Of a stretch of 13,385 bases of DNA, positions 1 through 7,966 are shown piece by piece. Numbering within the stretch: the first letter of the stretch is position 1; each line of letters starts with the position of its first letter. The notes below the pieces were generated by a model. It had not been told where the DNA came from. It was given only the letters and a program-made list of their open reading frames with translations, and did no database searches. The DNA comes from CAZHZT01 sp964537285 (GTDB lineage: Bacteria > Bacteroidota > Bacteroidia > Chitinophagales > Saprospiraceae), in the NCBI GenBank assembly GCA_964537285.1, contig CAZHZT010000146.1:1-13385 (forward strand). Direction: 5' to 3'. A program made the translations under genes and the position numbers.

Positions 1-84
1 AGGCCGCCAAAAGAAGCCGTCAAAAGTGTCAAGGATTTAGTTCCTGAAGCACTAGATGATTTCATTTGGTCGAAGTTAACTTAG
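1..84 (+). CDS. 3' end of an unidentified protein (partial)
   Basis: Frame 1 is open from the window edge to a TAG at 82-84, giving 27 codons that end in ...PEALDDFIWSKLT. The composition is ordinary for a soluble protein tail, mixed acidic and basic with an amphipathic look. Nothing here identifies a family. The call as a real C-terminus rests on three things: the open frame runs from the window edge, it is followed directly by a large hairpin ending in a T tract as expected at the end of a transcription unit, and no competing frame looks better. It could be a chance open frame, because 27 codons is short. Confidence 0.5.
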   Translation, partial: RPPKEAVKSVKDLVPEALDDFIWSKLT

Positions 85-93
85 CAAGCCCTT

Positions 94-303
94 AAAGCAG
101 GCCGTTAGGCCTGCCTGATCGTAGCCCTGGGTCCTCCCAGGGTTATAAGATATTAGAGATCAACTTCCGCGTAGCGGAAGCACGTCATAAGCTATAGCTC
201 TTGTGTTTTGGCTACCGCTACGCGGAAGAAATTAGATAGAATAACCCTTTCCCCAGGAGGACCTGGGGCTACGATCAGGCAGGCTTAACGACCTGCTTTT
301 TTT
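94..303 (+). terminator. Large nested inverted repeat with trailing T tract
   Basis: The outer arms 94-146 and 241-300 are inverted copies. About 34 bp starting AAAGCAGG and running through GCCTGCCTGATCGTAGCCC pair with two imperfections, and the arms close again with GGGTTAT/ATAACCC. Each arm carries its own small palindrome: CCCTGGG-TCCT-CCCAGGG at 125-142, and CCCCAGG-AGGA-CCTGGGG at 251-268. Nested inside is a further pair, CTTCCGCGTAGCGG at 164-177 and its exact inverse at 215-228. The first of these is itself part of a palindrome, CTTCCGC-GTA-GCGGAAG, at 164-180. The right arm runs into seven Ts (297-303), so it could terminate the gene ending at 84. It is much more elaborate than a normal intrinsic terminator and may instead be a repetitive extragenic element. 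Confidence 0.7.
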
Positions 304-757
304 CCTTCTTTGGTCATTAGATCAACTGATTGCTGCCTCATCAGGTAATTAGTTTTCTCTTCTTTTTAAAGTAGAAACTTAAATTTCTACTCCTCTTTTG
401 AAACCTTTTTAAAATTTCTTAGTAGAAACCTTCAAAGGAAAAAGCCTGCTTTATTCCTTGCAAAAGGTATAGTGGCTTTTAACGAAGTTGGCTTAAAAGT
501 GTTTCATTGCCAATGGCAAGTCCGTTTTTGAACAACTTCAATGAGTAAGATATATACTGTGAGAAAACCCCCCGCCCAATTTCAGTGGCTACTGTCAGAA
601 AGGTGCAGCAAGCCCTGCTTTTTTATACTTCAAAAGTCTGAAATTTTACACTTTATATAAAAAATAAATATATAAGGCATTGATCAATAAGTTGACATGA
701 TCTCTAAGAAATACGGCAGGTAGAGAAAAACACTTTTTGAACTACCTAATAAAAATC
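304..757. other. AT-rich intergenic region, no convincing gene
   Basis: No credible coding frame was found. The visible structure is limited. AGTAGAAA at 370-377 pairs with TTTCTACT at 384-391 across a 6-base loop, and a third copy of AGTAGAAA lies at 421-428. GAAACCTT occurs twice (400-407 and 425-432). TTGCC-AAT-GGCAA forms a short hairpin at 507-519. GCAG-CAAGCC-CTGC followed by six Ts at 605-624 is a weak terminator-like element. A 39-codon frame from ATG 541 to TAA 660 has no features that support translation. The region probably holds upstream regulatory sequence for the large surface-protein gene. Confidence 0.5.
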
Positions 758-766
758 GTTTATTTG
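734..766 (+). promoter_or_regulatory. Candidate Bacteroidota-type promoter for the surface-protein gene
   Basis: TTTTTG at 734-739 resembles the -33 element. TTTATTTG at 759-766 matches the -7 consensus TAnnTTTG at all but one fixed position, and the gap between them is 19 bases, which fits the family spacing. Transcription would start near 773 and leave a leader of roughly 110 nt before the ATG at 882. This is pattern matching only, and alternatives such as TTGACA at 692-697 have no good partner. Confidence 0.3.
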
Positions 767-881
767 CAGCAATTTTGTGTTTTTATCGTATAAGTGTTTG
801 TTCCGATTTTGTGGTTGGCCAAATGCTTGTAAAGTAAGCACATACCAACTTTATTTTTTAACGCTAAAATCCCATGACCGT

Positions 882-3800
882 ATGCGTGTTTATACGATGG
901 TCCTTTCTGTGCTCATTTTAAACCTATTGAGCAGCTCCGATAGTATGGGGCAAGTAACTTTTTCTACACCCGATACTTGTGTACAAACAGGTGACACAAT
1001 CTGGGTGGATTTTAATGTCGAGAACTTCTCGGACATTGCCACTTTCCAATCCTCTTTTCAATGGGATTCCACTGTCTTTTCCTACCTTGATGTGGGAAAT
1101 TTCGGAATCAGTTTAAATCTCAACAATGATTTTAACTTCAATGACACTTCCCAGGGAAGGATAGGGGTTGGTTTTTTTAGGTTTCCCACCGTCTCTATTC
1201 CGGATGGGGGAGCATTGTTCTCTGTGCAATTAGTAGTAACTGGTAGCCCGGGCAGTATTTCCGATTTTATAATAACAAATCAACCCGTAAGCCCGGTTGA
1301 AGCTACCCAAGGGATTCCTCCCGTACCCATTGGGGTTGCCCCCGCAGTAGGAAGTGCTTTCGGTACCCTTACTGTTAATGGTCCGCCTACAGCACTTTGC
1401 CAGGATATTACCATTGCACTGGATGCCATGGATAGTACGGCAACTATCGCCGTTTCCCAGGTGGACGCCGGCACATTTGATCCCTGTGATCTGGACTCGG
1501 TTACCCTTTCACAAACCTTTTTTGATATCAATGACATTGGCGCAAACCCGGTGGATCTCATCGCTTATGATGCCCTTGGTTTTACGGATACCTGTGAGGC
1601 TACAGTGTCTGTGTTGGGGCCCGGCGGAGGTCCGGCTGCCGTTTGTCTGGATATTACGATTCAGTTGGACGCCATGGGGGCGGATACAATCACTCCTGCT
1701 GATCTCGACGGCGGAAGCACAGGTACGGGAACCTTGAATTTCGCCATTTCCCAAAGTACTTTTAATTGTACGGATGTTGGAGATAATTCGGTGATCTTGT
1801 CCATTACCGATGATATTGCCACTTCTACATGTACTTCGATTGTAACCGTTGAAGATGATATGGCTCCTACGGTGACTTGTACGGATGTTACGCTGCAACT
1901 GGATGCAAATGGCGCCGCAGTACTGGATCCTGCTTCTGTTGAAGGAACTATTACTGATAATTGCTCCATTGCTATGAGCAGTGTTTCTCAGGATATGTTT
2001 GATTGTGACGATATTGGAACACAAACAATTACCCTGACCGTCACAGATGATGGCGGGAATACCGCTACTTGCGAAGCTCAGGTAGAGGTAGAAGATGCTT
2101 TAGGACCCAATATGGCTTGCCAGGATGTTACGGTTCAGTTAGATGCGAATGGAATGGCGAGTATTACTGTAAATAATATTGATAACGGTACAAATGATAA
2201 TTGTGGTACACCAATGCTTAGTTTAGATATTACAAGCTTTGGTTGTAATGATCTGGGAAGTAATGCTGTTATTTTAACTGGTGAAGATAATGGCGGAAAT
2301 TCTGCCGATTGTACGGCTCAGGTTACCGTTGAAGATACCATTCCTCCTGTGGCCGTTTGTCAGGATATAACGGTTCAACTAGACTCCATCAATCAAGTCT
2401 ATACCTTGCCTCCGGCAGATGTGGATGGAGGGAGCTCTGATAATTGCGGTATTGATATGCAAACAGTTGCACCTAATACCTTTGATATCGAAGATTTGGG
2501 GGATAATAGTGTAGAACTTAGTGTTCAGGATGCCGCCGGTAATATGGATACTTGTAGTGCGGTATTCACATTGTTACCTCCTCCTGGTTTTGGCCCTACT
2601 GCTGTTTGCCAGGATATAACGGTACAGTTGAATGCTTCTGGCGAAGCAGCTGTTTCCGCCATACTGGTAGACAATGGTAGTTTTGGAGAAGGAACCTTGA
2701 TTTATACGCTGAACCAAAACATGTTTACTTGTGCAGATATTGGTGACAATGCCGTAATCCTTACTGTTGAAGATGATTTTGGTACCGATGCCTGTTCTGC
2801 GACTATTACGATCATTGATGCTAATCCTCCTGTCGCTCTATGCCAGGATGTAACTTTAAATGTTAACGTTAACGGAGAAGCTGAACTTGACGTGGAAATG
2901 ATTGATGCTGGGAGTACCGATAATTGTGGGGTGGATAGTTTAGGGCTTAGTCAATCTGATTTTACCTGCGCGGATATTGGAACCAACATGATCGAGTTAG
3001 TTGTATTCGATAGTAGTGGGAATACTGGAAGTTGTGTCGCTCAGGTCGTAGTACAGGATGTAGATGCTCCTGTGGCGCTGTGCCAGGGCGTAAATGTTTT
3101 TTTGGATGAAAATGGCCAGACAATAGTTACTGCCGCTGATATAGATGGTGGAAGTTCTGATAATTGTGGCATAGCAACTATGCAAGTCACGCCTTCAAGC
3201 TTTACCTGCGATGACATTGGAATGCAAATCGTTGAATTACTGGTTATTGATGAAACGGGTAATTCTTCCACATGTACGGCCGATGTGTCCGTACAGGATA
3301 TTATGGCTCCGGAGATGAATTGCCAAGATATTACTGTACAGTTAAATGGAGGCGGCATTGCTTTAATCGCTGCTTCTGATCTGGATGGTGGCGTTACGGA
3401 TAACTGTGAGTTTGATCTAAGTATTCAAAATAGTTCTTTTGATTGTAATGATATAGGAGAAAACCAAATTACACTTACCGCTACCGATGGAAGTGGCAGT
3501 GTTGCTACTTGTGAAAGCACGGTGACTGTAGAAGATGACCTGCCACCGAGCATTTTCTGTGAAGATGTGACCGTTTCGCTAGATACTTCCGGTCAGGTTG
3601 TGGTAGACCCTCTTTTAGTTGGAGGATTAAGCAGCGATAACTGCCAATTGGATACCTTAATCCTTTCTCCTGCTCAATTTGATTGTAATCAAATCGGCCA
3701 GCAACCAGTGGAGTTATATGTAATAGATGTTTCCGGGAATGCCGATACATGTTCTGCACAAGTGACCGTCGTTGATGATGCACCGCCGGTTGCGGTCTGT

Positions 3801-6800
3801 GTGCCTGTGGATGTTTATCTTGGTACTGACGGAACGGCAGACTTATTGCCTTCTATGGTAGACGGTGGGAGCACAGACAACTGTGGGATTGCCAATACAA
3901 GTCTGGATAATTTAGTATTTGATTGCAGTAGTATAGGAATGCAAACGGTGGTTCTTACTGTTGAAGATGTAAATGGAAATAATAGTACCTGCCAATCTAC
4001 TGTAACTGTATCTGATACCCTTGCACCAGAAGCCCTTTGTACGGATATTACAGTAAATATCGGTGTAAATGGAGTTGTAAATGTCAATCCTGATGCTGTC
4101 GGCGCCGGTAGTATGGATAATTGCGGGGCACCGACTTTAAGTGTTGATCCATCCATGTTTACTTGCGATGATATTGGCGATCAGCTTGTGACCCTTACCG
4201 CTGCGGATGACAGCGGAAATATGTCTACTTGTTCTGCTACGGTAACAGTAGATGGAAGCACGGAATTGATCGCTAATTGCCTGGATGCCACGATCGAAAT
4301 TGGACAAGGTGGGATTGCTGTATTAGACCCCAACTTAGTATATGGCGGTGGTGGAGATGTTTGTGGAAGTACTGTAAACGTAGCCGTAGCTCCTAATCAA
4401 TTTGCTTGTAATGATGTCGGAGAAAATCTGGTTATTTTAACAATATCTGATAATGATGGCAATTCTGCTACCTGTAATGCTACGGTAACCGTAGAAGATA
4501 ATTTACCTCCTAATGCTTTCTGCCAGAATCTGGTTGTGCAATTAGATCCTTCCGGTAAAGTTGCCGTTACACCTGCTCAAATTAACAACAATAGCTCCGA
4601 TAACTGCGGTGCTGTTGATCTTGTATCTCTTTCTCAGGAAGTTTTCTTCTGCGAAGATGTTGGATCCAATAGCGTTACCCTTACTATTAGTGATAATAAT
4701 AATAATGAGGCGACTTGTACTGGTATTGTGACCGTTCAGGATATTACTCCTCCCGTTGCAGAATGTAAAAATACAAATGTAGAGATCGGGGCGGGTGGAA
4801 TCGTGAACGTAAACCCACAATTAGTAGGCGATAATAGTACCGATAATTGTGGAGATGTAACCTTAAGCCTTAGTCTGTCTACGTTTAATTGTAATAACAT
4901 TGGAGTTCAAAGTGTTACTTTGACCGTGACCGATGAATCTGGCAATACGGATGATTGCACGGCAAATATTACGGTTCGTGATTTGCCTAGTAATTCCATA
5001 CAATGTAAGCCAGGAACCGTTAGCTTAGGTGCCAATGGAACTTATACGCTAACCCCTTTAGATGTGTTGACCGCCCTGCCGATAACGGATTGTAATCAAT
5101 TAACGATCAGTTTGAATAAGACTGACCTGCAATGTAAAGACCTTGGCTTGAACTCTATCAGTGTAAATGTATCTGATGCCATTGGTACGATTCTCAATTG
5201 TGTTTCCAGTATAAATGTTCAGGATAATTTGCCTCCGGTAGCAAATTGCCAAGACGTAACTTTGCAAATTGGTGTAAATGGAACTGTAAACCTGAACCCT
5301 GACTTAATTAACAATGGTAGTTCTGATAATTGCGGCATCTCTGATATTTCCGTTTCTCAATCTGCTTTTGATTGCTCAGATATTGGGACTAATCTTGTTA
5401 CCCTTACCGTTAATGATGAGAATGGAAATGCTAATACCTGTACTGCCAATGTTTTTGTAGAAGGTGGGGCCAATTTAAATGCCGTTTGTACAGATATTGC
5501 AGTTGACCTTGATGAAAATGGTACCATAGAAGTTCTGCCGGAAATGGTCGATGCCGGAAGTATTAGCGATTGTGGAGACCCGATTTTATCCCTTTCTCAA
5601 ACTAATTTTGATTGTAGTGATATCGGTCTTAACGCCCTTACCCTAACGGTTTCTAACTCTGCTGGCAACACGGCTACTTGTACAGCCAATGTGATCATCC
5701 AGGATGTGATGCCGCCCTTCCTGATTTGCCAAGACCTCGTGATAGATCTTGGGCCGAATGGTACAGCGAATATCCTGCCTACAGATGTGCTGGATATGAT
5801 CAATTCTACAGATAATTGCGGACCTTTTATCGTTCAAACTGCTTCTCCGAACTTCTTTGATTGTACCAACCTGGGAGACAACCCGGTTGCTGTAATGGTT
5901 GTAGATAATAATGGAAATGAAAATTCTTGTGTAGCCACTGTAACAGTAAACGGAGGTCCTGGACTTAGCCTTAGTGCTACGGTAAGTACTACTTCGGAAA
6001 GCTCCCCGGGGGCGATGGATGGTACTGCTACAGCAATGGTTACCGGGGGCTCCGGGAATTACACTTTTGAATGGGATAACCCTGCAAACAGTACTACGCA
6101 AGTAGTCAGTAATCTTTCAGCAGGTCTGTACACGGTAACCGTAACCGATGATCAAAGTGGTTGTGAAACAACCGCTACTGGTTTTGTAGGCCTGGGGGGC
6201 GATGTGACTTTCTCCGCTGATAGTGTTTCCGGCGAAGCAGGCCAAATGATCGATGTGCCGGTTAGAGTAAGCAATTTTGCCAGCGTGCAGTCTTTCCAGT
6301 TTTCTGTTCATGTGAATAACAATTCGGTAGCGGATATAGTGGAAATAAACGATCTTGCTATTCCTGGTATTATGACAAATATTACCAATAATGATATCAC
6401 AGTTGAATGGGCGGATCCAGATTCTTCAGGCGTAACTTTACCAGATAATGCCATATTGTTCAATATAAAAGTTAACCTGGTGGGCAATCCTGGTAACTCT
6501 ACCTTGGTAACACTGGATGGTAATCCACTTGCGGCTGAGGCCGTTCAGAACATTGGAGGTACCACGCAAATCGCTAGCGTTGAACTCAATAACGGCTTAA
6601 TCTCTATTTTGAATCTTATGGACCTGGTGCTTTCGGGAACTTGTGTAACAGAATTGAGCTTACCTGTAAAAAATGTAGACGTTGCGCTAACAGGAACGAC
6701 TAGCGGGTTTATGGAAACGCCTTCGCAGGGGACTTATTCCTTCACGGTTCCTTTTGGAAGTACTCAAAATATTACCCCATTCAAGGATACTTTCTACCTG

Positions 6801-7862
6801 AATGGCGTAACCACCTTTGACCTTGTTTTGATTACCCAGCACATCCTGGGCGTTCAGCTTCTGGGGTCGCCTTACAAAATCATTGCCGCGGATGCTACTA
6901 ATGATGGAGTGATCACTACATTCGATGTGGTAGAATTCCGGAAATTGATCCTTCAGATTGTGCCGGCTCTGCCGAATAACAACTCCTGGAGATTTGTAAG
7001 AAGCAGCCATAATTTCCCGAACCCGACGAACCCATTTACGCCACCATTCCCTGAGGATATTACCTACAACAATATCATGCAGGATCAACCTAATGGTGAC
7101 TTCATCTCCGTGAAAATCGGGGATGTAACGGATGATGTGAATTCGCAAGCCTTTACCTCTGAAGAAGGAGAGGAGCGTTATAATGGCAGCCTTAATTTAC
7201 AGGTGTTCGAAAAAGCAATGAAGGCGGGAGAAGTAATTGAATATCCAGTTTATGCAGCGGATTTTGAAAAAATGCTCGGTTTGCAATTAGCTCTTGCCCT
7301 AGAAAGTGCAGGTATGGAACTAGTTGATGTGATTCCAGGGGCTTTACCCGATTTCACACCGGCAAACATCAATATGCTCAAGGAAAAAGGTGAAGTATTA
7401 ATGAGCTGGATTAGCGCTACTCCTGTCAGCTTAAATACCGATCAACCTTTGTTCACACTCGTATTGAAAGCCAATGACGCCGTAGGCAATGTGGCAGATC
7501 TTATCGCAATTTCTGATAAATTATTGCCAGAGGCTTACACGGCGGATTTACGCAAACAGCATATCGATATCGATATAATCCCTGAATTAACAAGCGCAGA
7601 GGCTTTCAAAGTGTTCCCGAACAAGCCGAATCCATTTAATACAGAAACCAAGATCGGCTTTAATCTTCCAGAGGGAGCCAAAGTGAGCTTATCTGTGTTC
7701 AATGGTGCTGGTGAATTGGTCATGCAGCAAAGTCAAATAGGTAGCCAAGGCTATAATGAATTTGTAGTAACTACGAATGAATTGCCGGATGCAGGTATTT
7801 ACTTCTACAAAGTAGCTACGCGTTTTGGCTCTGAAGTAGGTAAAATGGTGTTTTTGAAATAA
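882..7862 (+). CDS. Giant T9SS-secreted surface protein with cohesin-like, 19x HYR-like, SprB-like and dockerin-like modules
   Basis: From ATG 882 the product has 2,326 residues. Residues 1-23 (MRVYTMVLSVLILNLL...SMG, then Gln) form a signal peptide. A cohesin-like beta module follows (about 24-165), then 19 tandem 80-residue HYR-like repeats (about 168-1690), an SprB-like module (about 1693-1770, with GLYTVTVTD), a second cohesin-like module (about 1774-1910), a dockerin-like segment (about 1968-2085), a third cohesin-like module (about 2101-2230) and a type A T9SS C-terminal sorting domain (about 2241-2326, starting FKVFPNKPNPFN and ending GKMVFLK). Dockerin loop 2 is canonical, D2004-x-T-x-D-G-x5-D2015, while loop 1 (1969-1980) is degenerate. 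The frame is open back to GTG 777, but that extension is not signal-like, so ATG 882 is preferred. The likely role is an adhesin or matrix protein exported through the outer membrane; its ligand is unknown. It appears monocistronic, bounded by hairpins. Confidence 0.88.
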   Translation: MRVYTMVLSVLILNLLSSSDSMGQVTFSTPDTCVQTGDTIWVDFNVENFSDIATFQSSFQWDSTVFSYLDVGNFGISLNLNNDFNFNDTSQGRIGVGFFRFPTVSIPDGGALFSVQLVVTGSPGSISDFIITNQPVSPVEATQGIPPVPIGVAPAVGSAFGTLTVNGPPTALCQDITIALDAMDSTATIAVSQVDAGTFDPCDLDSVTLSQTFFDINDIGANPVDLIAYDALGFTDTCEATVSVLGPGGGPAAVCLDITIQLDAMGADTITPADLDGGSTGTGTLNFAISQSTFNCTDVGDNSVILSITDDIATSTCTSIVTVEDDMAPTVTCTDVTLQLDANGAAVLDPASVEGTITDNCSIAMSSVSQDMFDCDDIGTQTITLTVTDDGGNTATCEAQVEVEDALGPNMACQDVTVQLDANGMASITVNNIDNGTNDNCGTPMLSLDITSFGCNDLGSNAVILTGEDNGGNSADCTAQVTVEDTIPPVAVCQDITVQLDSINQVYTLPPADVDGGSSDNCGIDMQTVAPNTFDIEDLGDNSVELSVQDAAGNMDTCSAVFTLLPPPGFGPTAVCQDITVQLNASGEAAVSAILVDNGSFGEGTLIYTLNQNMFTCADIGDNAVILTVEDDFGTDACSATITIIDANPPVALCQDVTLNVNVNGEAELDVEMIDAGSTDNCGVDSLGLSQSDFTCADIGTNMIELVVFDSSGNTGSCVAQVVVQDVDAPVALCQGVNVFLDENGQTIVTAADIDGGSSDNCGIATMQVTPSSFTCDDIGMQIVELLVIDETGNSSTCTADVSVQDIMAPEMNCQDITVQLNGGGIALIAASDLDGGVTDNCEFDLSIQNSSFDCNDIGENQITLTATDGSGSVATCESTVTVEDDLPPSIFCEDVTVSLDTSGQVVVDPLLVGGLSSDNCQLDTLILSPAQFDCNQIGQQPVELYVIDVSGNADTCSAQVTVVDDAPPVAVCVPVDVYLGTDGTADLLPSMVDGGSTDNCGIANTSLDNLVFDCSSIGMQTVVLTVEDVNGNNSTCQSTVTVSDTLAPEALCTDITVNIGVNGVVNVNPDAVGAGSMDNCGAPTLSVDPSMFTCDDIGDQLVTLTAADDSGNMSTCSATVTVDGSTELIANCLDATIEIGQGGIAVLDPNLVYGGGGDVCGSTVNVAVAPNQFACNDVGENLVILTISDNDGNSATCNATVTVEDNLPPNAFCQNLVVQLDPSGKVAVTPAQINNNSSDNCGAVDLVSLSQEVFFCEDVGSNSVTLTISDNNNNEATCTGIVTVQDITPPVAECKNTNVEIGAGGIVNVNPQLVGDNSTDNCGDVTLSLSLSTFNCNNIGVQSVTLTVTDESGNTDDCTANITVRDLPSNSIQCKPGTVSLGANGTYTLTPLDVLTALPITDCNQLTISLNKTDLQCKDLGLNSISVNVSDAIGTILNCVSSINVQDNLPPVANCQDVTLQIGVNGTVNLNPDLINNGSSDNCGISDISVSQSAFDCSDIGTNLVTLTVNDENGNANTCTANVFVEGGANLNAVCTDIAVDLDENGTIEVLPEMVDAGSISDCGDPILSLSQTNFDCSDIGLNALTLTVSNSAGNTATCTANVIIQDVMPPFLICQDLVIDLGPNGTANILPTDVLDMINSTDNCGPFIVQTASPNFFDCTNLGDNPVAVMVVDNNGNENSCVATVTVNGGPGLSLSATVSTTSESSPGAMDGTATAMVTGGSGNYTFEWDNPANSTTQVVSNLSAGLYTVTVTDDQSGCETTATGFVGLGGDVTFSADSVSGEAGQMIDVPVRVSNFASVQSFQFSVHVNNNSVADIVEINDLAIPGIMTNITNNDITVEWADPDSSGVTLPDNAILFNIKVNLVGNPGNSTLVTLDGNPLAAEAVQNIGGTTQIASVELNNGLISILNLMDLVLSGTCVTELSLPVKNVDVALTGTTSGFMETPSQGTYSFTVPFGSTQNITPFKDTFYLNGVTTFDLVLITQHILGVQLLGSPYKIIAADATNDGVITTFDVVEFRKLILQIVPALPNNNSWRFVRSSHNFPNPTNPFTPPFPEDITYNNIMQDQPNGDFISVKIGDVTDDVNSQAFTSEEGEERYNGSLNLQVFEKAMKAGEVIEYPVYAADFEKMLGLQLALALESAGMELVDVIPGALPDFTPANINMLKEKGEVLMSWISATPVSLNTDQPLFTLVLKANDAVGNVADLIAISDKLLPEAYTADLRKQHIDIDIIPELTSAEAFKVFPNKPNPFNTETKIGFNLPEGAKVSLSVFNGAGELVMQQSQIGSQGYNEFVVTTNELPDAGIYFYKVATRFGSEVGKMVFLK
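1383..5951 (+). repeat. Array of 19 HYR-like protein repeats
   Basis: Nineteen consecutive in-frame units of about 240 bp (80 residues) were counted by eye. The unit pattern is PPVAxCQDITVQL, then about 30 residues, DNCG, about 15 residues, FDCxDIGxNxVTLTVxDxxGN, TCxAxVTVxD. Most units carry four cysteines, at the CQD, DNC, FDC and TC positions. Units 1 and 5 lack the third cysteine (FFDINDIG, FDIEDLG) and units 2 and 6 lack the second (GSTGTG, GSFGEG). Unit 16 is the most divergent (CKPGTVSL, ITDCNQ, LQCKDLG). The DNA of the units is clearly diverged, so this is an old protein-level array and not a recent DNA tandem expansion. HYR modules are immunoglobulin-like folds associated with adhesion. 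Confidence 0.88.
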
Positions 7863-7864
7863 CC

Positions 7865-7929
7865 GTAAAAGTTGATAAAAAAAGGGGGTAGCGGCAAAGC
7901 CGCTACCCCCTTTTTTTATCAACTTTTAC
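7865..7929. terminator. Perfect 31-bp hairpin, bidirectional terminator
   Basis: Arms 7865-7895 and 7899-7929 are perfect inverse complements around an AAA loop. From the loop outward the right arm reads GCCGCTA, CCCCC, seven Ts, ATCAACTTTTAC. The GC-rich core followed by a T run is present in both orientations, so it can stop transcription from either side. It starts two bases after the stop codon of the surface-protein gene, as expected for that gene's terminator. The extra 13 bp of AT-rich stem beyond the T run is unusual. Confidence 0.85.
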
Positions 7930-7940
7930 TACTTAAGTAT

Positions 7941-7948
7941 TATGTTTG
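7941..7948 (+). promoter_or_regulatory. Candidate -7 box for the membrane-protein gene
   Basis: TATGTTTG matches the Bacteroidota -7 consensus TAnnTTTG exactly and lies 18 bases before the ATG at 7967. No good TTTG-type -33 element is present at 19-21 bases upstream, where the terminator stem sits instead. The 12-base motif ACTACTTAAGTA (7928-7939) lies directly upstream and could be an operator. The assignment argues against using the in-frame TTG at 7946 as the start. Confidence 0.35.
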
Positions 7949-7966
7949 CGAAGAAAAATAAAACGC

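Noticed and set aside
541..660. 39-codon frame MSKIYTVRKPPAQF...
   Set aside because: It has no ribosome-binding context, no recognisable features and contains a weak terminator-like hairpin; it is most likely a chance frame.
692..715. Sigma70-style promoter from TTGACA at 692
   Set aside because: No matching TATAAT at 16-18 bases, and this phylum's main sigma factor uses different elements.
777..881. GTG-initiated 35-codon N-terminal extension of the giant protein
   Set aside because: The extension is Cys- and aromatic-rich, overlaps the candidate promoter/start region, and would bury the good signal peptide that begins at ATG 882.
1383..5951. DNA tandem repeat or CRISPR-like array
   Set aside because: The periodicity is at the protein level, about 240 bp with diverged DNA; there are no short identical repeats with unique spacers.
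1280..7723. Many minus-strand and alternate-frame open stretches inside the giant gene
   Set aside because: They are by-products of the repetitive composition of the array; their translations are low-complexity shadows of the repeats with no independent motifs.
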